Origin: Varanus komodoensis
Taxonomy: Eukaryota > Chordata > Lepidosauria > Squamata > Varanidae
Length of the DNA stretch: 64,000 nucleotides
Direction: 5' to 3'
Assembly (NCBI RefSeq): GCF_004798865.1
Contig: NW_025335568.1
Span: forward strand, 56,953,868-57,017,867
Part shown: positions 55,291-64,000 of the stretch, in pieces
Position numbering within the stretch: the first letter of the stretch is position 1
Layout of the letters: the number at the start of each line of letters is the position of its first letter
Notes under the pieces: model-generated
What the model saw: only the letters and a program-made list of their open reading frames with translations
What the model was told of the DNA's origin: nothing
Databases searched by the model: none
Translations under genes and position numbers: made by a program

Positions 55291-56274
55291 TCAGGTCCTC
55301 CAGCACCTCAGGACACCCTCAACATCCTCCGGGTTTCCTGCACAGATCAAGATCCTAGCATGGGGTGGGGTGGGGGTTAATCTTTTACCTTACCTCTCAC
55401 ACTACAGTCCCAGTTCAGGTCAAGGGCCTGCCCTTGTAGTTTTCATTGTCAAAAGCACTACATTTGTTTGAATTGTGAAGCTCCCACATTACTTCTGTTT
55501 GACTCTAAAGTTTGATGGGGTGGGGGAGAGAGAGAGAGAATAAGTCAGTATTTTTTAGTGCTTTCATATGCATTACTGAAAACAGCTTTGAATTCCTCTC
55601 ATGCAGTTCTGTTTTGTCTCTCTGATCATTGTCTAGAGTTGTAGGGAGGATTTTGGTGTACAGCTGAGCATTCTAACCCATGTAGGGTTGACATCTGCAT
55701 TGCAAAAATACTGATTTAGGTCTTCTGCATGAAAATGCCTTGTAAGACATAAGTTTCTTCATGTGGGAAGGGAAGGGAAATTTCAAGTTGATTGTAATTG
55801 CTTTTGGTGTGTTCTGAGTTTTCCCATCCCTTTCAATTAGCAACTTGTATATTATTCATGCGAATACTCTGAAGATGAAAAATGCTAGCAAAGTGTTCTG
55901 GTGAAGATTGACTGTCCACATAGCCATAGGGTAAAGATAAGGATTCATTTCAGAAAGCAGCTCAGTATCCAAATGTCATCATGTTGTGTCTTGACAAACT
56001 GGAAACTCTCTTATCAATGTGACAACTGATCTTGGCCTGCCTTGGACCCAGCATGATGTGAAAACTTCATGTCTCTCTTCCAGTGCTTTACCTTCTCTTT
56101 AATGCCTCATGCTGACATAGGATTTTGAGCTTTGCTTCCCTTCCAAATGGGTCAGCAAAAACAAGGCAGCATCCTGACACTCTCGTGCCAGGAAATGAAT
56201 CTATCCTCCATTTTATCACCCTGCAGGTATCTGAATATCTGGCAGGATCTTAGTTGCTATAAAGCAGTAGTTAC
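55291..56274. other. Unassigned stretch
   Basis: A GGGGT-rich patch lies near 55360 and an AG run near 55525. No repeat family or exon recognised. Confidence 0.5.
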
Positions 56275-56388
56275 TCAGCCTTCCCTCCCCAGACATAGTT
56301 AGACTATGTTTCCCATCAGTCTTAGCCTTCACTGCCTATGATTGGAGAAGATGGAAGTTGTACTCCATCTAGTTCTTGTTCCATTGTT
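56275..56388. mobile_element. Palindromic MITE-like element
   Basis: CTCAGCCTTCCCTCCCCAGA with ACTATGTTTCCCATCAGTCT faces GATGGAAGTTGTACTCCATC. Same plan as 24508 but more decayed, particularly at the right end. Confidence 0.55.
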
Positions 56389-56394
56389 GCAAGA

Positions 56395-56475
56395 TTTTAT
56401 TGTTTTAAATTGTTGTATACTACCTTGATGGCTTTTTAGCACATTAGGCAGTATATGAATGTTAATTAATATTTC
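56395..56475 (+). mobile_element. L2-clade LINE 3' tail
   Basis: TTTTATTGTTTTAAATTGTT then GTATACTACCTTGATGGCTT and AGGCAGTATATGAATGTTAA, the L2 3' terminus. Confidence 0.68.
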
Positions 56476-56644
56476 AAGAATATTTATTCAGTAAGTATGA
56501 AACACCTTTCTGGAAAGGGTCCCCAAGACAGTATACAATTTTAATGTAAAACTTCTGAGATGTCAAAGTTGGAAAGCACCAGCATAGTGGTTAGACTTAA
56601 AAACAAAACTAGTCGTGTCTAGGGCTGTTGGAGCGCGACTCAGA

Positions 56645-56712
56645 AATTATAGACCCATAGAGTCGGAAGGCCCTTGAGAACTATCTAGTCCACCCACCAC
56701 TTCATGGAAGTA
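56645..56712 (-). mobile_element. CR1 LINE 3' tip
   Basis: ATTATAGACCCATAGAGTCG, GAAGGCCCTTGAGAACTATC and TAGTCCACCCACCACTTC form the reversed CR1 end. Confidence 0.7.
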
Positions 56713-57754
56713 GTCCTGGGTAAGAGCATTCCTAGCAAGGTGCTTCTAGCTGAAGGTTTTTCTGTCCCACCTGTTCTTTCATGTCCCATCTCTGTCATCC
56801 TCCCCACTTGTTGTCTCACACCCAGAGGAGATGATCCTATACAGATACCTGTAGCCCTCAGAGGATTATGGGCATCCTATGCAGAACAGAAGGAGCATAG
56901 AGGTAAAGCTTGTCTCTGAGCTCTTCCTTCTTGCAACTCAGTGAGACAGCCGAGTAATTACCATGCATGGGGGGGGGGGGAAATAAGGCATGTGATGCCC
57001 CACTAGGACATGCTGTACCTTGGTGGTGCCAGGCTCCGCCCCTCCCTGCCCCCTGAAATGCACACTAAATTGCATCCCTGAAGTTGCTTTGGGACCTTGG
57101 AGAAGCATCCTGCATGGTTCTTCAGCTGCTGGGCAGGGGGTCCTCAGTCCTAGTTCCAACACTGGAGCTGATTTCAAGCATTGGAGCTTGAACATCAGCA
57201 AATCCTTTGTCTAGGGGCCATAGGATTGTGCTTGCCAGATCCTGTTCATTATGGTGGACAGGCATGGGGACGGAATGGTTGGAAGATGCCACATCTGCCT
57301 CTTTCGTGACCCATCAGGGAATTTGATGGTACAGAGCAGATCTTCAAGTTGTGACGCGACAGCCCCAGTCAGATCTAGGATAGACTCAATTCGCTTCCCA
57401 GACCAAGACTGTAGATACCATCAGGGAATCCAGGCTGCAGATAGTGTATCAGCAGGATCCACAGTGAGTCTCACTAATCTTCTGAATGCTCTGCTCCCTG
57501 ACTCTGCAAATGCAAGTATTTTCAGGAAGAACATGTTGACATAGTTGAGCTAACACTTCTTAACAAGAAATGGAGCCTGCAGGGACAGTGGCTGTGAGGT
57601 GTGAGTCAGCAGCAACAACAAAATAAGTAGATGTAGAAAAAGGTACAGTTTATTCCTTGATGCAGAATCTAATTCTTTGTATAAACAGTCCTCCGCATCA
57701 CAATAGCATTCCTCTCTTGCACACATATTCTGTGAAACAAAATAAAAATCATTA
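56713..57754. other. Unassigned stretch with a 97-codon frame
   Basis: The plus frame 57251-57544 starts MVDRHGDGMVGRCHICLFRD and has balanced, non-repetitive composition with no family I recognise. Whether it is coding cannot be decided by eye. A G12 run lies at 56969-56980. Confidence 0.3.
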
Positions 57755-57872
57755 AGGATGCAATCCTGTGCATGTTTAACCAGAAAAAATCCTAAAATAG
57801 CTGCCTGGAGCATGCTGGGAGTACTAAGATTTTTTTTCTCTTTAAACATTCATAGCAATGCATTCTAAATCA
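57755..57872. mobile_element. Palindromic MITE-like element, second family
   Basis: The left end GGATGCAATCCTGTGCATGT is inverse to the right end TAAACATTCATAGCAATGCA. The centre has ATGCTGGGAGTACTAAGATT. Same family as 31437-31552. Confidence 0.72.
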
Positions 57873-58919
57873 ATAGCTTAAAAGAAACCAGAGCACCCAT
57901 GTGCAAGCTGAGATTATGCGCAATTGCTATCCATAGACATATGGAATTCTCATGAGAACCTAAACTAGAAAGGAAGGTCACTTCCAATTAAGAGTCTTAA
58001 TACAGGCCTTTTGGTCCAGAATGAAGCCATCTTGCTTTTTTCATTAATTCAGTTGAGATTATTCTGACTGGTTACAGTCCAACAATATTCATGTGATCAT
58101 CTGCAGTGCTCCAGAATTTATCTTTCCAGACATTGCATAATGCATGAATGTCACGAGGAGTAGGTGCTTTTATGGAGTGAAAGCAGATTGTATTCCTTGG
58201 GGAGGCAGTGGAGGGAATGCTTTGTGTTTGCTGCTACTGTGGTGTTCAGGTTCATTTCACTGTATGACTTCAGATATCTCATGATTCCCAGAGACGATCA
58301 CAGTCACAAAATGTCTCTCATTAGCAAGGCTGGGGTTTATTTTAGTCTGCACGCTTTTATCAGTCACATATTTGACTGCTAATTCCAGATTACAAACTAC
58401 CACCACCCCATTACTTGATGGGACCGAGCTGGGACCAAAATTTTCTATGCAAAATATGGGGGTAGCATTAGTTGTTATACTATTTGATTTACTTCTGAAA
58501 CATTTTTTTAATCTCAATTTTAAAAGCTTTGTCGTAAGGTTTAACAGAGTGCAGATCTGAAAATATTATTACATTAATTATATTCTGTTACAATTCAGAG
58601 ATAGGGAGTCATCAGGCTTGCAAGCTCTACGTTAGTTTTTGTTGTTTCCCTGTAACCCTGAGGGCCACCAACTAGGGTCTGGTGCAGAAGACATATGCTT
58701 TGAGATAGGGCAAGACATTGCTTTAAATGCATATCTAGCAGCTAGGCAAGTTGGTTTTGCAGGTCAGCCTGGAGTCCAAAATATGTGAGGACAACAAGCT
58801 CAGACTCAAGCCTGCACTCTGTTTTCTGTGTTGCCCAGCTGTTTTCTCTCCAGCTAAGCAGACCAGAGGCAAAGTACACAGTCTTGGCTTCTGGTCCAGA
58901 TGGCTGTACACCACTTCCA
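57873..58919. other. Unassigned stretch
   Basis: No repeat or exon recognised before 58919. The right edge passes gradually into CR1 tail sequence. Confidence 0.45.
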
Positions 58920-59088
58920 GATTCAGAGGCAGAATGCCTGTGTACTGGCAAGCCAGGTGCTGCAGAACGTGCTGCGGCACTCAGGTCCTGCTCGCGAGTT
59001 TCTCATGAGCAGCTGGTTGTACAGGCAGAGAGCTGGACTAGATAGGTTCTTGGTTGGATCCAGCAGGGCTTTTCTCACATTTCTATAG
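58920..59088 (+). mobile_element. CR1-like LINE 3' tail
   Basis: GATTCAGAGGCAGAATGCCT, CACTCAGGTCCTGCTCGCGA, GTTTCTCATGAGCAGCTGGT, GAGCTGGACTAGATAGGTTC and CAGCAGGGCTTTTCTCACAT, ending near TTTCTATAG. Good match to the tail in 49340-49940. Confidence 0.82.
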
Positions 59089-59249
59089 TCATGTGAGCTA
59101 GAATTATGTTCTTTCATTCTTTGGACAAGGCACTCTTGCCAAAATAGTTGACCATCACTGCGGTAAACCAGGTTGTCCAGAAGAGGTTCTAGTCTACTCT
59201 GTGACACTTGTGTGGTCTGGACTATTTTTCCATTGGTACAGGAGACACT
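59089..59249. other. Unassigned spacer
   Basis: 'cacttgtgtggtctggacta' near 59205 could be a degraded SINE head. Not assigned. Confidence 0.35.
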
Positions 59250-59400
59250 GCAGCCATATGCAGTCACAGATTCTCACCGCAGCCTACCTCACAGAGTTGT
59301 TGTGGGGATACGATGGAGTGCAGGAGGAGGAGAATGATGTAAACTGCTTTGAGTTCTTTGCAATACGAAGGTGGGATATAACTCTAATAAATAAACACGT
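59250..59400 (+). mobile_element. Sauria SINE 3' half
   Basis: CAGTCACAGATTCTCACCGC, CAGAGTTGTTGTGGGGATAC, GAGGAGGAGAATGATGTAAA, CTGCTTTGAGTTCTTTGCAA and a GGTGGGATATAACTC tail with AATAAATAAA. Confidence 0.8.
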
Positions 59401-59607
59401 TTGTAATGTTGGCCGGGAGTTCCTTTGCATTCCCAGTGCACCACCAAATTAGCTGATAGAAGAGGCATCAAATTGCAGTTGCTCATGTCAATTTATAGGA
59501 ACAAAGCAAATTCAGAAATAGCCATTCTGATTTAAACAGAAGCCCAGTACATCTCCTGCAATCTGGAGGACTGTCACCAGGAGAGCTGCCTGCCTTTTTG
59601 GCCTGCT
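59401..59607. other. Unassigned spacer
   Basis: No feature recognised. Confidence 0.45.
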
Positions 59608-59820
59608 GTCCAGCTATCTACATAAGGGGAGCCCTGCTGGTTCAGAATGCAGCATACCCAGCATTCTGGGGCCAGCCAGAGGCCTGTGGGGGACCCACCA
59701 GCAAGACAGGCGTGCGGCAGCCCCTCCCACAGGGTGACCAGCCACTGGTGCACACCGGCATGCCATCTCTCGCCCTGGATGTGGTGGGTGGCCATCAGGA
59801 CTAGCAGCAGAGAGCCTTCT
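59608..59820 (-). mobile_element. CR1-like LINE 3' tail
   Basis: ACATAAGGGGAGCCCTGCTG, GGGCCAGCCAGAGGCCTGTG, GGGACCCACCAGCAAGACAG and GTGGCCATCAGGACTAGCAG are the reversed tail. Unusually GC-rich for the family in this window. Confidence 0.78.
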
Positions 59821-60184
59821 GCTCCAAGGCAGGCGCATCCATAATTGCCTTCCTCACCATTGGATTTCAAGCTCTGAGAATGGGCCCCAGTCACCACATT
59901 CTCATGAGATGGCAGCAAATTTTCCTATTCTTGCAGAAACCACCATTGTTTCGTATACTCTTGTGAGGTGGCACTCCTGTTCCACCATGCTTGTGGGGAC
60001 TACCGTGGCAATATTGGCATGCTATTGCCACAGTGCAATTTGGCCGTGTATGAAGTCTGGTCCATCCCAGATAATATTAAGCAGGAAAAACTACAGATGT
60101 AGGTTGCCCAATTAATATAGGCGAGAGAATATGAGGATAGATGTAAGAATTCTGGTATCAAAATTGGAGGCCTAGAAGATGTCC
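59821..60184. other. Unassigned stretch
   Basis: No repeat or exon recognised. Short self-complementary words (TATTGGCA and TGCCACAG) occur near 60012-60035. Confidence 0.45.
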
Positions 60185-60360
60185 TACCCTCCCATCCCTG
60201 TTCCCAAGCAACTGGTCCACATAGGCTGCTATTTCTGCACAGAGCCAGGAAGGACCAATAACCCAGAGTAGCCTTCTCCCCCACGCATTTGTCAAGCTCC
60301 TTTTAAGAGCCATCTGTAATGACTAAGTTCCATGTGAAGAAGAAGCATTTCCTTTCATCT
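60185..60360 (-). mobile_element. CR1-like LINE 3' tail fragment
   Basis: CCTGTTCCCAAGCAACTGGT, AGAGTAGCCTTCTCCCCCAC, TTTTAAGAGCCATCTGTAAT and CATTTCCTTTCATCTTTAAA follow the reversed tail and post-RT order seen at 44785, but diverged. Confidence 0.58.
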
Positions 60361-61231
60361 TTAAAAGGGCATTAGACAAGGCAGCTCTTCAAATACAGGC
60401 CTGCCATCTGTGACGGGGCTACGTGAGCACATGAAATTGGAGGTGGTCTTTCGTGTAGAAGGGGGAGAAGCAGTGCGGGAGGGGAGAGGGCCAGGCACCT
60501 TCCACCTTCTCCCACCAGGTGCTTTTTTTGAAATGCCTCTTTAGTTGCTTTCACACACTGAGGGACACATGCGGCTCCTTTATTCTACACCCTTTTTAAC
60601 CCAAATTCAAGCCAGCAGAGGGGAAGGAGAGTTCTGGGCTTGTGGTTATCGCCTATACTGCTGCAGTGTAGTCTTTGGGACTGGAAAACCTCTGAGTTTG
60701 GGCAGGAGGAAAGCAGCTCTCTTCTCCCCCGTCCTGCCACCGCTTCTCTGCTGCAAGCCGCTCCTCGCAAAGGGAGCAGAGCAGCTGGACGAGGGTTACA
60801 TGTGGCTGTGCTGTGATGTGTAGGTTGGCGTTATCTGAGAGATTTGAAATTGCATAAAGAACTCGAGAGTAAACACTGTGTGAGAAGGGTATCAATAGGG
60901 TATCTAGGAGTACTGTTTCTTTTCCTTTCAGGGGGCCATCTGCAGAATATTACAGGCTTGGTTCAAAGGCCTGACTTCAAAACATTTACCTAGCACCCCA
61001 TTCTTCTGATGTACTTAATAGACTGTACTTAAAATATTTCCCAAAGAGAGAGCGAGCAAGCATTTTGATGTTATCAGTGCTTGTTTTTATTTCACGAAAA
61101 ATGCCAATATTCTGTTGGACTTCACTGAGGGGAGATGACAACCCTCAGATAATGCAGTGCCATCATTTTCTGTAATTATGTTTGCAATGCTGCTTTGTTC
61201 ATCTATATTGACGGCTTCTTTTTATTTAAAA
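60361..61231. other. Unassigned stretch
   Basis: No repeat recognised. GC-rich between 60690 and 60800, with short frames on both strands that have no known domain. Confidence 0.5.
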
Positions 61232-61460
61232 GAAGAGAGCCAGCATGGTTGAAGTGTTGGACTGGAAGTGTGGAGACCAAGGTTCAAGTCTCCACATGGG
61301 GTCTTAATTACGTGACTGTAGGCCAGTCACTGATTCAGCCTAACCTACTTCACAGGATTGTTGTGAGCATAAAATGGAGACAAGGAAGAAGGTTATGTAA
61401 GTCAGCTTGGGTTCCTTTCAGTAAAAAAAGGTGGGATATAAACATCGTGACTAAAATATT
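61232..61460 (+). mobile_element. Sauria SINE, near full length
   Basis: GAGAGCCAGCATGGTTGAAG head, CCAAGGTTCAAGTCTCCACA (strong B-box match GGTTCAAGTCT), GACTGTAGGCCAGTCACTGA, CACAGGATTGTTGTGAGCAT and GGTGGGATATAAACATCG tail. Confidence 0.85.
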
Positions 61461-62111
61461 TTTTAAATAGTGTACTTTAATACTCTCCTTCACTTGTACC
61501 TCTTTATCATGTTCTCAAAATTAGTTCCTGGGTACAGCATGGCCTTGGAAGTAACTCCATGCAGTCAAAGTTAAAACTTCACGGCTTCAGAGAAAGCAGT
61601 TCTTCACTTTGGAACTTCTGGGCTAATTATGAGTTAAATGCAAACTTTTCTGATGTTTGGGTTCAGCTCTTAACTGCCCTAATCCTCTGTTGCAGCCACC
61701 CTTTCCTCTTCTAGCTGAAGAGGTTGCAGCAATAAGGACTATAGCTAAAGATTTCATTAGCCACTGGCAGAACTGTGTGTGTCAGGTTCTATTGGAACTG
61801 TAGTTTCAAGTGGTTATACAGCCTTACTATGGGCCTTGAAGACCTTGAGGCTGATGGCTCTAATGTCAATGCAGTGGTTTATCCACTCTGGGTTTTAGCC
61901 TAAAATTTTAAGGCACCCCCCCCCCATAGGTGCAGAACCATGAATAGCTCTTTTTAAAGTTTAGGCTGAAATCGGGAGTGAATATGCCATCCCACTGAAG
62001 CTGGAACCACCAGCCTCAATTGTTTGAAGTCTTAAGAAACTGAATTTTCCAGCAGCTTTCCCAATGCACTTCCAGTCAATTTTTTCCTGCAATAGAAAAT
62101 AAGAGAAGCTA
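61461..62111. other. Unassigned stretch
   Basis: Near 61770-61815 'ggttctattggaactgtagt' resembles the arm of the palindromic MITE family. A C10 run lies at 61916-61925. Confidence 0.45.
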
Positions 62112-62215
62112 TCCATGGCTGCCAGTCATGATGGCTCTATATTACCTCCAGTACCAGAGGCTGGATGCTTGGGCTCGGGCTCCAGCATAGATAGCTTTTC
62201 TCACATTCTTATGTC
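62112..62215 (+). mobile_element. CR1-like LINE 3' tail with internal deletion
   Basis: GGCTGCCAGTCATGATGGCT, ATTACCTCCAGTACCAGAGG, then directly GGCTCCAGCATAGATAGCTT and TTCTCACATTCTTATGTCC. About 100 bases of usual tail are missing. Confidence 0.78.
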
Positions 62216-62224
62216 CATCAAAAG

Positions 62225-62480
62225 TAGTGATGAAAATCGAGGTATGAAAATAAAAATGCCATATAATCTTACAATAAAACTTTACCATTGAAAAAATAAA
62301 AAGCCAACTACACAATAAGATATAATTCAGCCTGTCTTTAAAGGAAAAAAAACCCAGAAGAATATAAATAAAACATCGGTAAATCATCAGCTTCACTGAT
62401 AAAATGCATCTATGCAAAACCAATTTGAAATCAGCAAGGGTAGGGAGCAGGCGAGATTCAAAGCTGTCTTTCATGCCACA
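62225..62480 (-). repeat. Possible L2 3' UTR
   Basis: Strongly A-rich sequence with AATAAAAC/TATAAATAAAAC words and an end CAGCAAGGGTAGGGAGCAGG, similar in character to L2 3' UTRs at 32052 and 43775. No RT motif remains. Confidence 0.35.
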
Positions 62481-63389
62481 ACCACACTTCTAAGTGAACA
62501 TGAACATTTTATGCCAGAATGAATGTGTGTGTTTTTAAGGTGCTGCGAGGCGCTTTGTTTTTATCAGTTTAAAGCACGTCTTTTGACTCTCTTCCCATCC
62601 TGGTAAGAAACGAGGTGCATCTATCAAGAAAGGATGCAGATTCTACTAACACGTTTCCTAAAAGGACAGGGCTTTTCTTCCCAGTAATGATGTAACACCG
62701 GCATTACTGAGCTGTTGTTGTGAATGATTTAAAAATAAACTCTGCTTGCCAAAACCATGGTCCAAAGTGCAGCTTGCAAGAAACGTTTATGCTGAGTTTC
62801 TTACATGTGTGCACAGGTTCACTTCCTTTATCAACGGACAGAGACTAACTATGACTGTAAACGAATATGATGCTTATGCAGAGTTGTTTTAGTGATTTTT
62901 GAAGCTCTTGTTGTTGGAATAGCAAATGCTGCATTGCATTTCAGGAAGATATGGCTTGAATGCTGTTTTCTCTCCACAGTAGTCAACAGTTTAGGGTGGT
63001 ATCCTGTGCCTGTTGATGCTGGGAGTTTTACAGTTCTTAGAGCCCTTACCAATGGCCAGCTGGGAAGCACAGTTTCCATTCTGCAAAGGGTTGCATGCTT
63101 TAATTGGTACCTTGATCTACTAGAGCTGTAATCCTATCAGTATTAATTCAGAATAAGTCCTGCTGAATGTCATAGAATGTTGTTCCAAAAAGATAGGAAA
63201 CTGGAGCATCCAGCCAGGTGTTGTCAACACTGATTGCCAGCAATTCTGCATGATTTCAGGAAGGGTTCTTGCTTAGTCCTACCCGAAACAGAGATGTGCT
63301 GATACAAGGAAGTCCAGCTTGTTTAAACTGGATGGATTTCTGATGATCAGAAGTGAATTGGATTTATTCCCAAGGACTTCCACCTCTAA
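62481..63389. other. Unassigned stretch
   Basis: 62995-63175 has both end-words of the second MITE family (GTATCCTGTGCC, GTAATCCTATCAG) around unrelated sequence, perhaps an interrupted copy. The rest is unrecognised. Confidence 0.4.
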
Positions 63390-63630
63390 GCCAGAGTGCA
63401 GTTTGCAAATTTTTAAAAGCAATGCTAAAGAAATTCGCGCAAATTTAGCATGCATGTGTGCAATTTGTACAAATCATTATTTGTGTTACTCGCAGAAATT
63501 GGAAGTCTGAAACTAGGAAATAGTAATGTTGCTGATTTGATTTGCACAAATTGTGCTAGAATTGCAATCCCATTTGTACAAAAATCATGATTTGCACAAT
63601 TTTCCTTAGTGTTTCAAAGAAACCAGAAAA
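63390..63630. repeat. Unassigned repeat rich in GCACAAATT-type words
   Basis: GCGCAAATTTAGCATGCATG, GTGCAATTTGTACAAATCAT, GATTTGCACAAATTGTGCTA, CATTTGTACAAAAATCATGA and GATTTGCACAATTTTCC. Near-tandem, degenerate, self-complementary words. Compare 46549-47060. Confidence 0.45.
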
Positions 63631-63699
63631 AAGTGCACAGCATGGTTTATCTTAAAAATGGGAGCCCGTGAGCTGACTCAGCTTGCCTAACAGTGCAGC

Positions 63700-63860
63700 A
63701 CTAGTGGAGTGATAAACTGAAATCTGAGGGACTTTCACACATATACCCAACAGATTTTTCACATATCTCAACCTGCCAATGCTGTGGATTAAACCTGGGA
63801 TCTTATGGAAGCAAACCAGGTGACCTGCCACTGAACTACAGCTCCTCCTAAACCTAACTA
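63700..63860 (-). mobile_element. tRNA-derived SINE (second family), head part
   Basis: The minus strand reads GAGCTGTAGTTCAGTGGCAG (A-box-like) and CCCAGGTTTAATCCACAGCA (B-box-like), then a diverged body with AAAGTCCCTCAGATTTCAGT. The family's 3' part is not recognised. Confidence 0.7.
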
Positions 63861-64000
63861 ACCGTCTGGTTTGAGCCTCATCTGTTTCCTTCTCCTGCAG
63901 CCCCAGATCCACTAGCTAGCCTGGGGAGCAAGGCTGCATGTCCCTTTGTATGTCAGAAGAGTGCAAGTGCCAATAGACCTAACAAACAGGCATGGGATGA

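Noticed and set aside
63700-63860. tRNA-like A and B boxes, considered as a tRNA gene
   Set aside because: The cloverleaf does not close and a SINE body follows. Relatives at 37966 and 52695 show that it is a SINE head.
1-64000. Endogenous retrovirus or LTR element
   Set aside because: I looked for paired long terminal repeats, primer-binding sites and gag, pol or env-like stretches on both strands and recognised none. All reverse-transcriptase similarity is LINE type.

Overview
This window reads as intergenic or intronic DNA from a squamate reptile (lizard or snake; I cannot say which). The case rests on the repeats. There are many tRNA-derived SINEs of the Sauria SINE type, a BovB (RTE-clade) LINE family with target-site duplications on two copies, and a dense background of CR1- and L2-clade LINE fragments. 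Palindromic MITE-like DNA elements are also scattered through it. I found no protein-coding gene, exon series, rRNA, tRNA gene, CRISPR array or bacterial-type operon that I can support. I recognised no retrovirus or LTR element. The open frames longer than about 100 codons either lie in or antisense to LINE sequence, or have no family I recognise.

Layout. From 1 to 12 kb there are L2, CR1, BovB and a second RTE-like family, mostly 5'-truncated. The clearest single insertion is a minus-strand BovB at 2420-2905 with an exact 12-base target-site duplication. From 12 to 20 kb there is an L2 patchwork (12.7-13.8 kb), more L2 at 15.2-16.3 kb, a CR1 at 16.8-17.5 kb, and a plus-strand BovB (19408-19795) that landed in or beside the A-rich tail of an L2 copy. 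From 20 to 38 kb there are Sauria SINEs, a reverse-oriented RTE-like fragment, several palindromic MITE-like elements and two related hAT-like elements. From 38 to 40 kb lies the longest LINE remnant, a CR1 with recognisable reverse-transcriptase palm and C-terminal blocks. From 40 to 64 kb CR1 and L2 fragments alternate with SINEs. Two AT-rich stretches here (46.5-47.1 kb and 63.4-63.6 kb) share a degenerate GCACAAATT-type motif that I cannot assign.

How the parts relate: the SINEs depend on LINE machinery for their movement (Sauria SINE tails resemble BovB-type LINE tails, as is known for the family). No copy here looks complete enough to encode working machinery. Unassigned stretches that are AT-rich and free of repeats could hold conserved regulatory elements, but this cannot be shown without alignments. 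The main value of the window is its repeat archaeology. No undescribed biological system is visible; the best leads are the motif-rich unassigned repeat, two weak exon candidates and one CpG-dense unexplained block.
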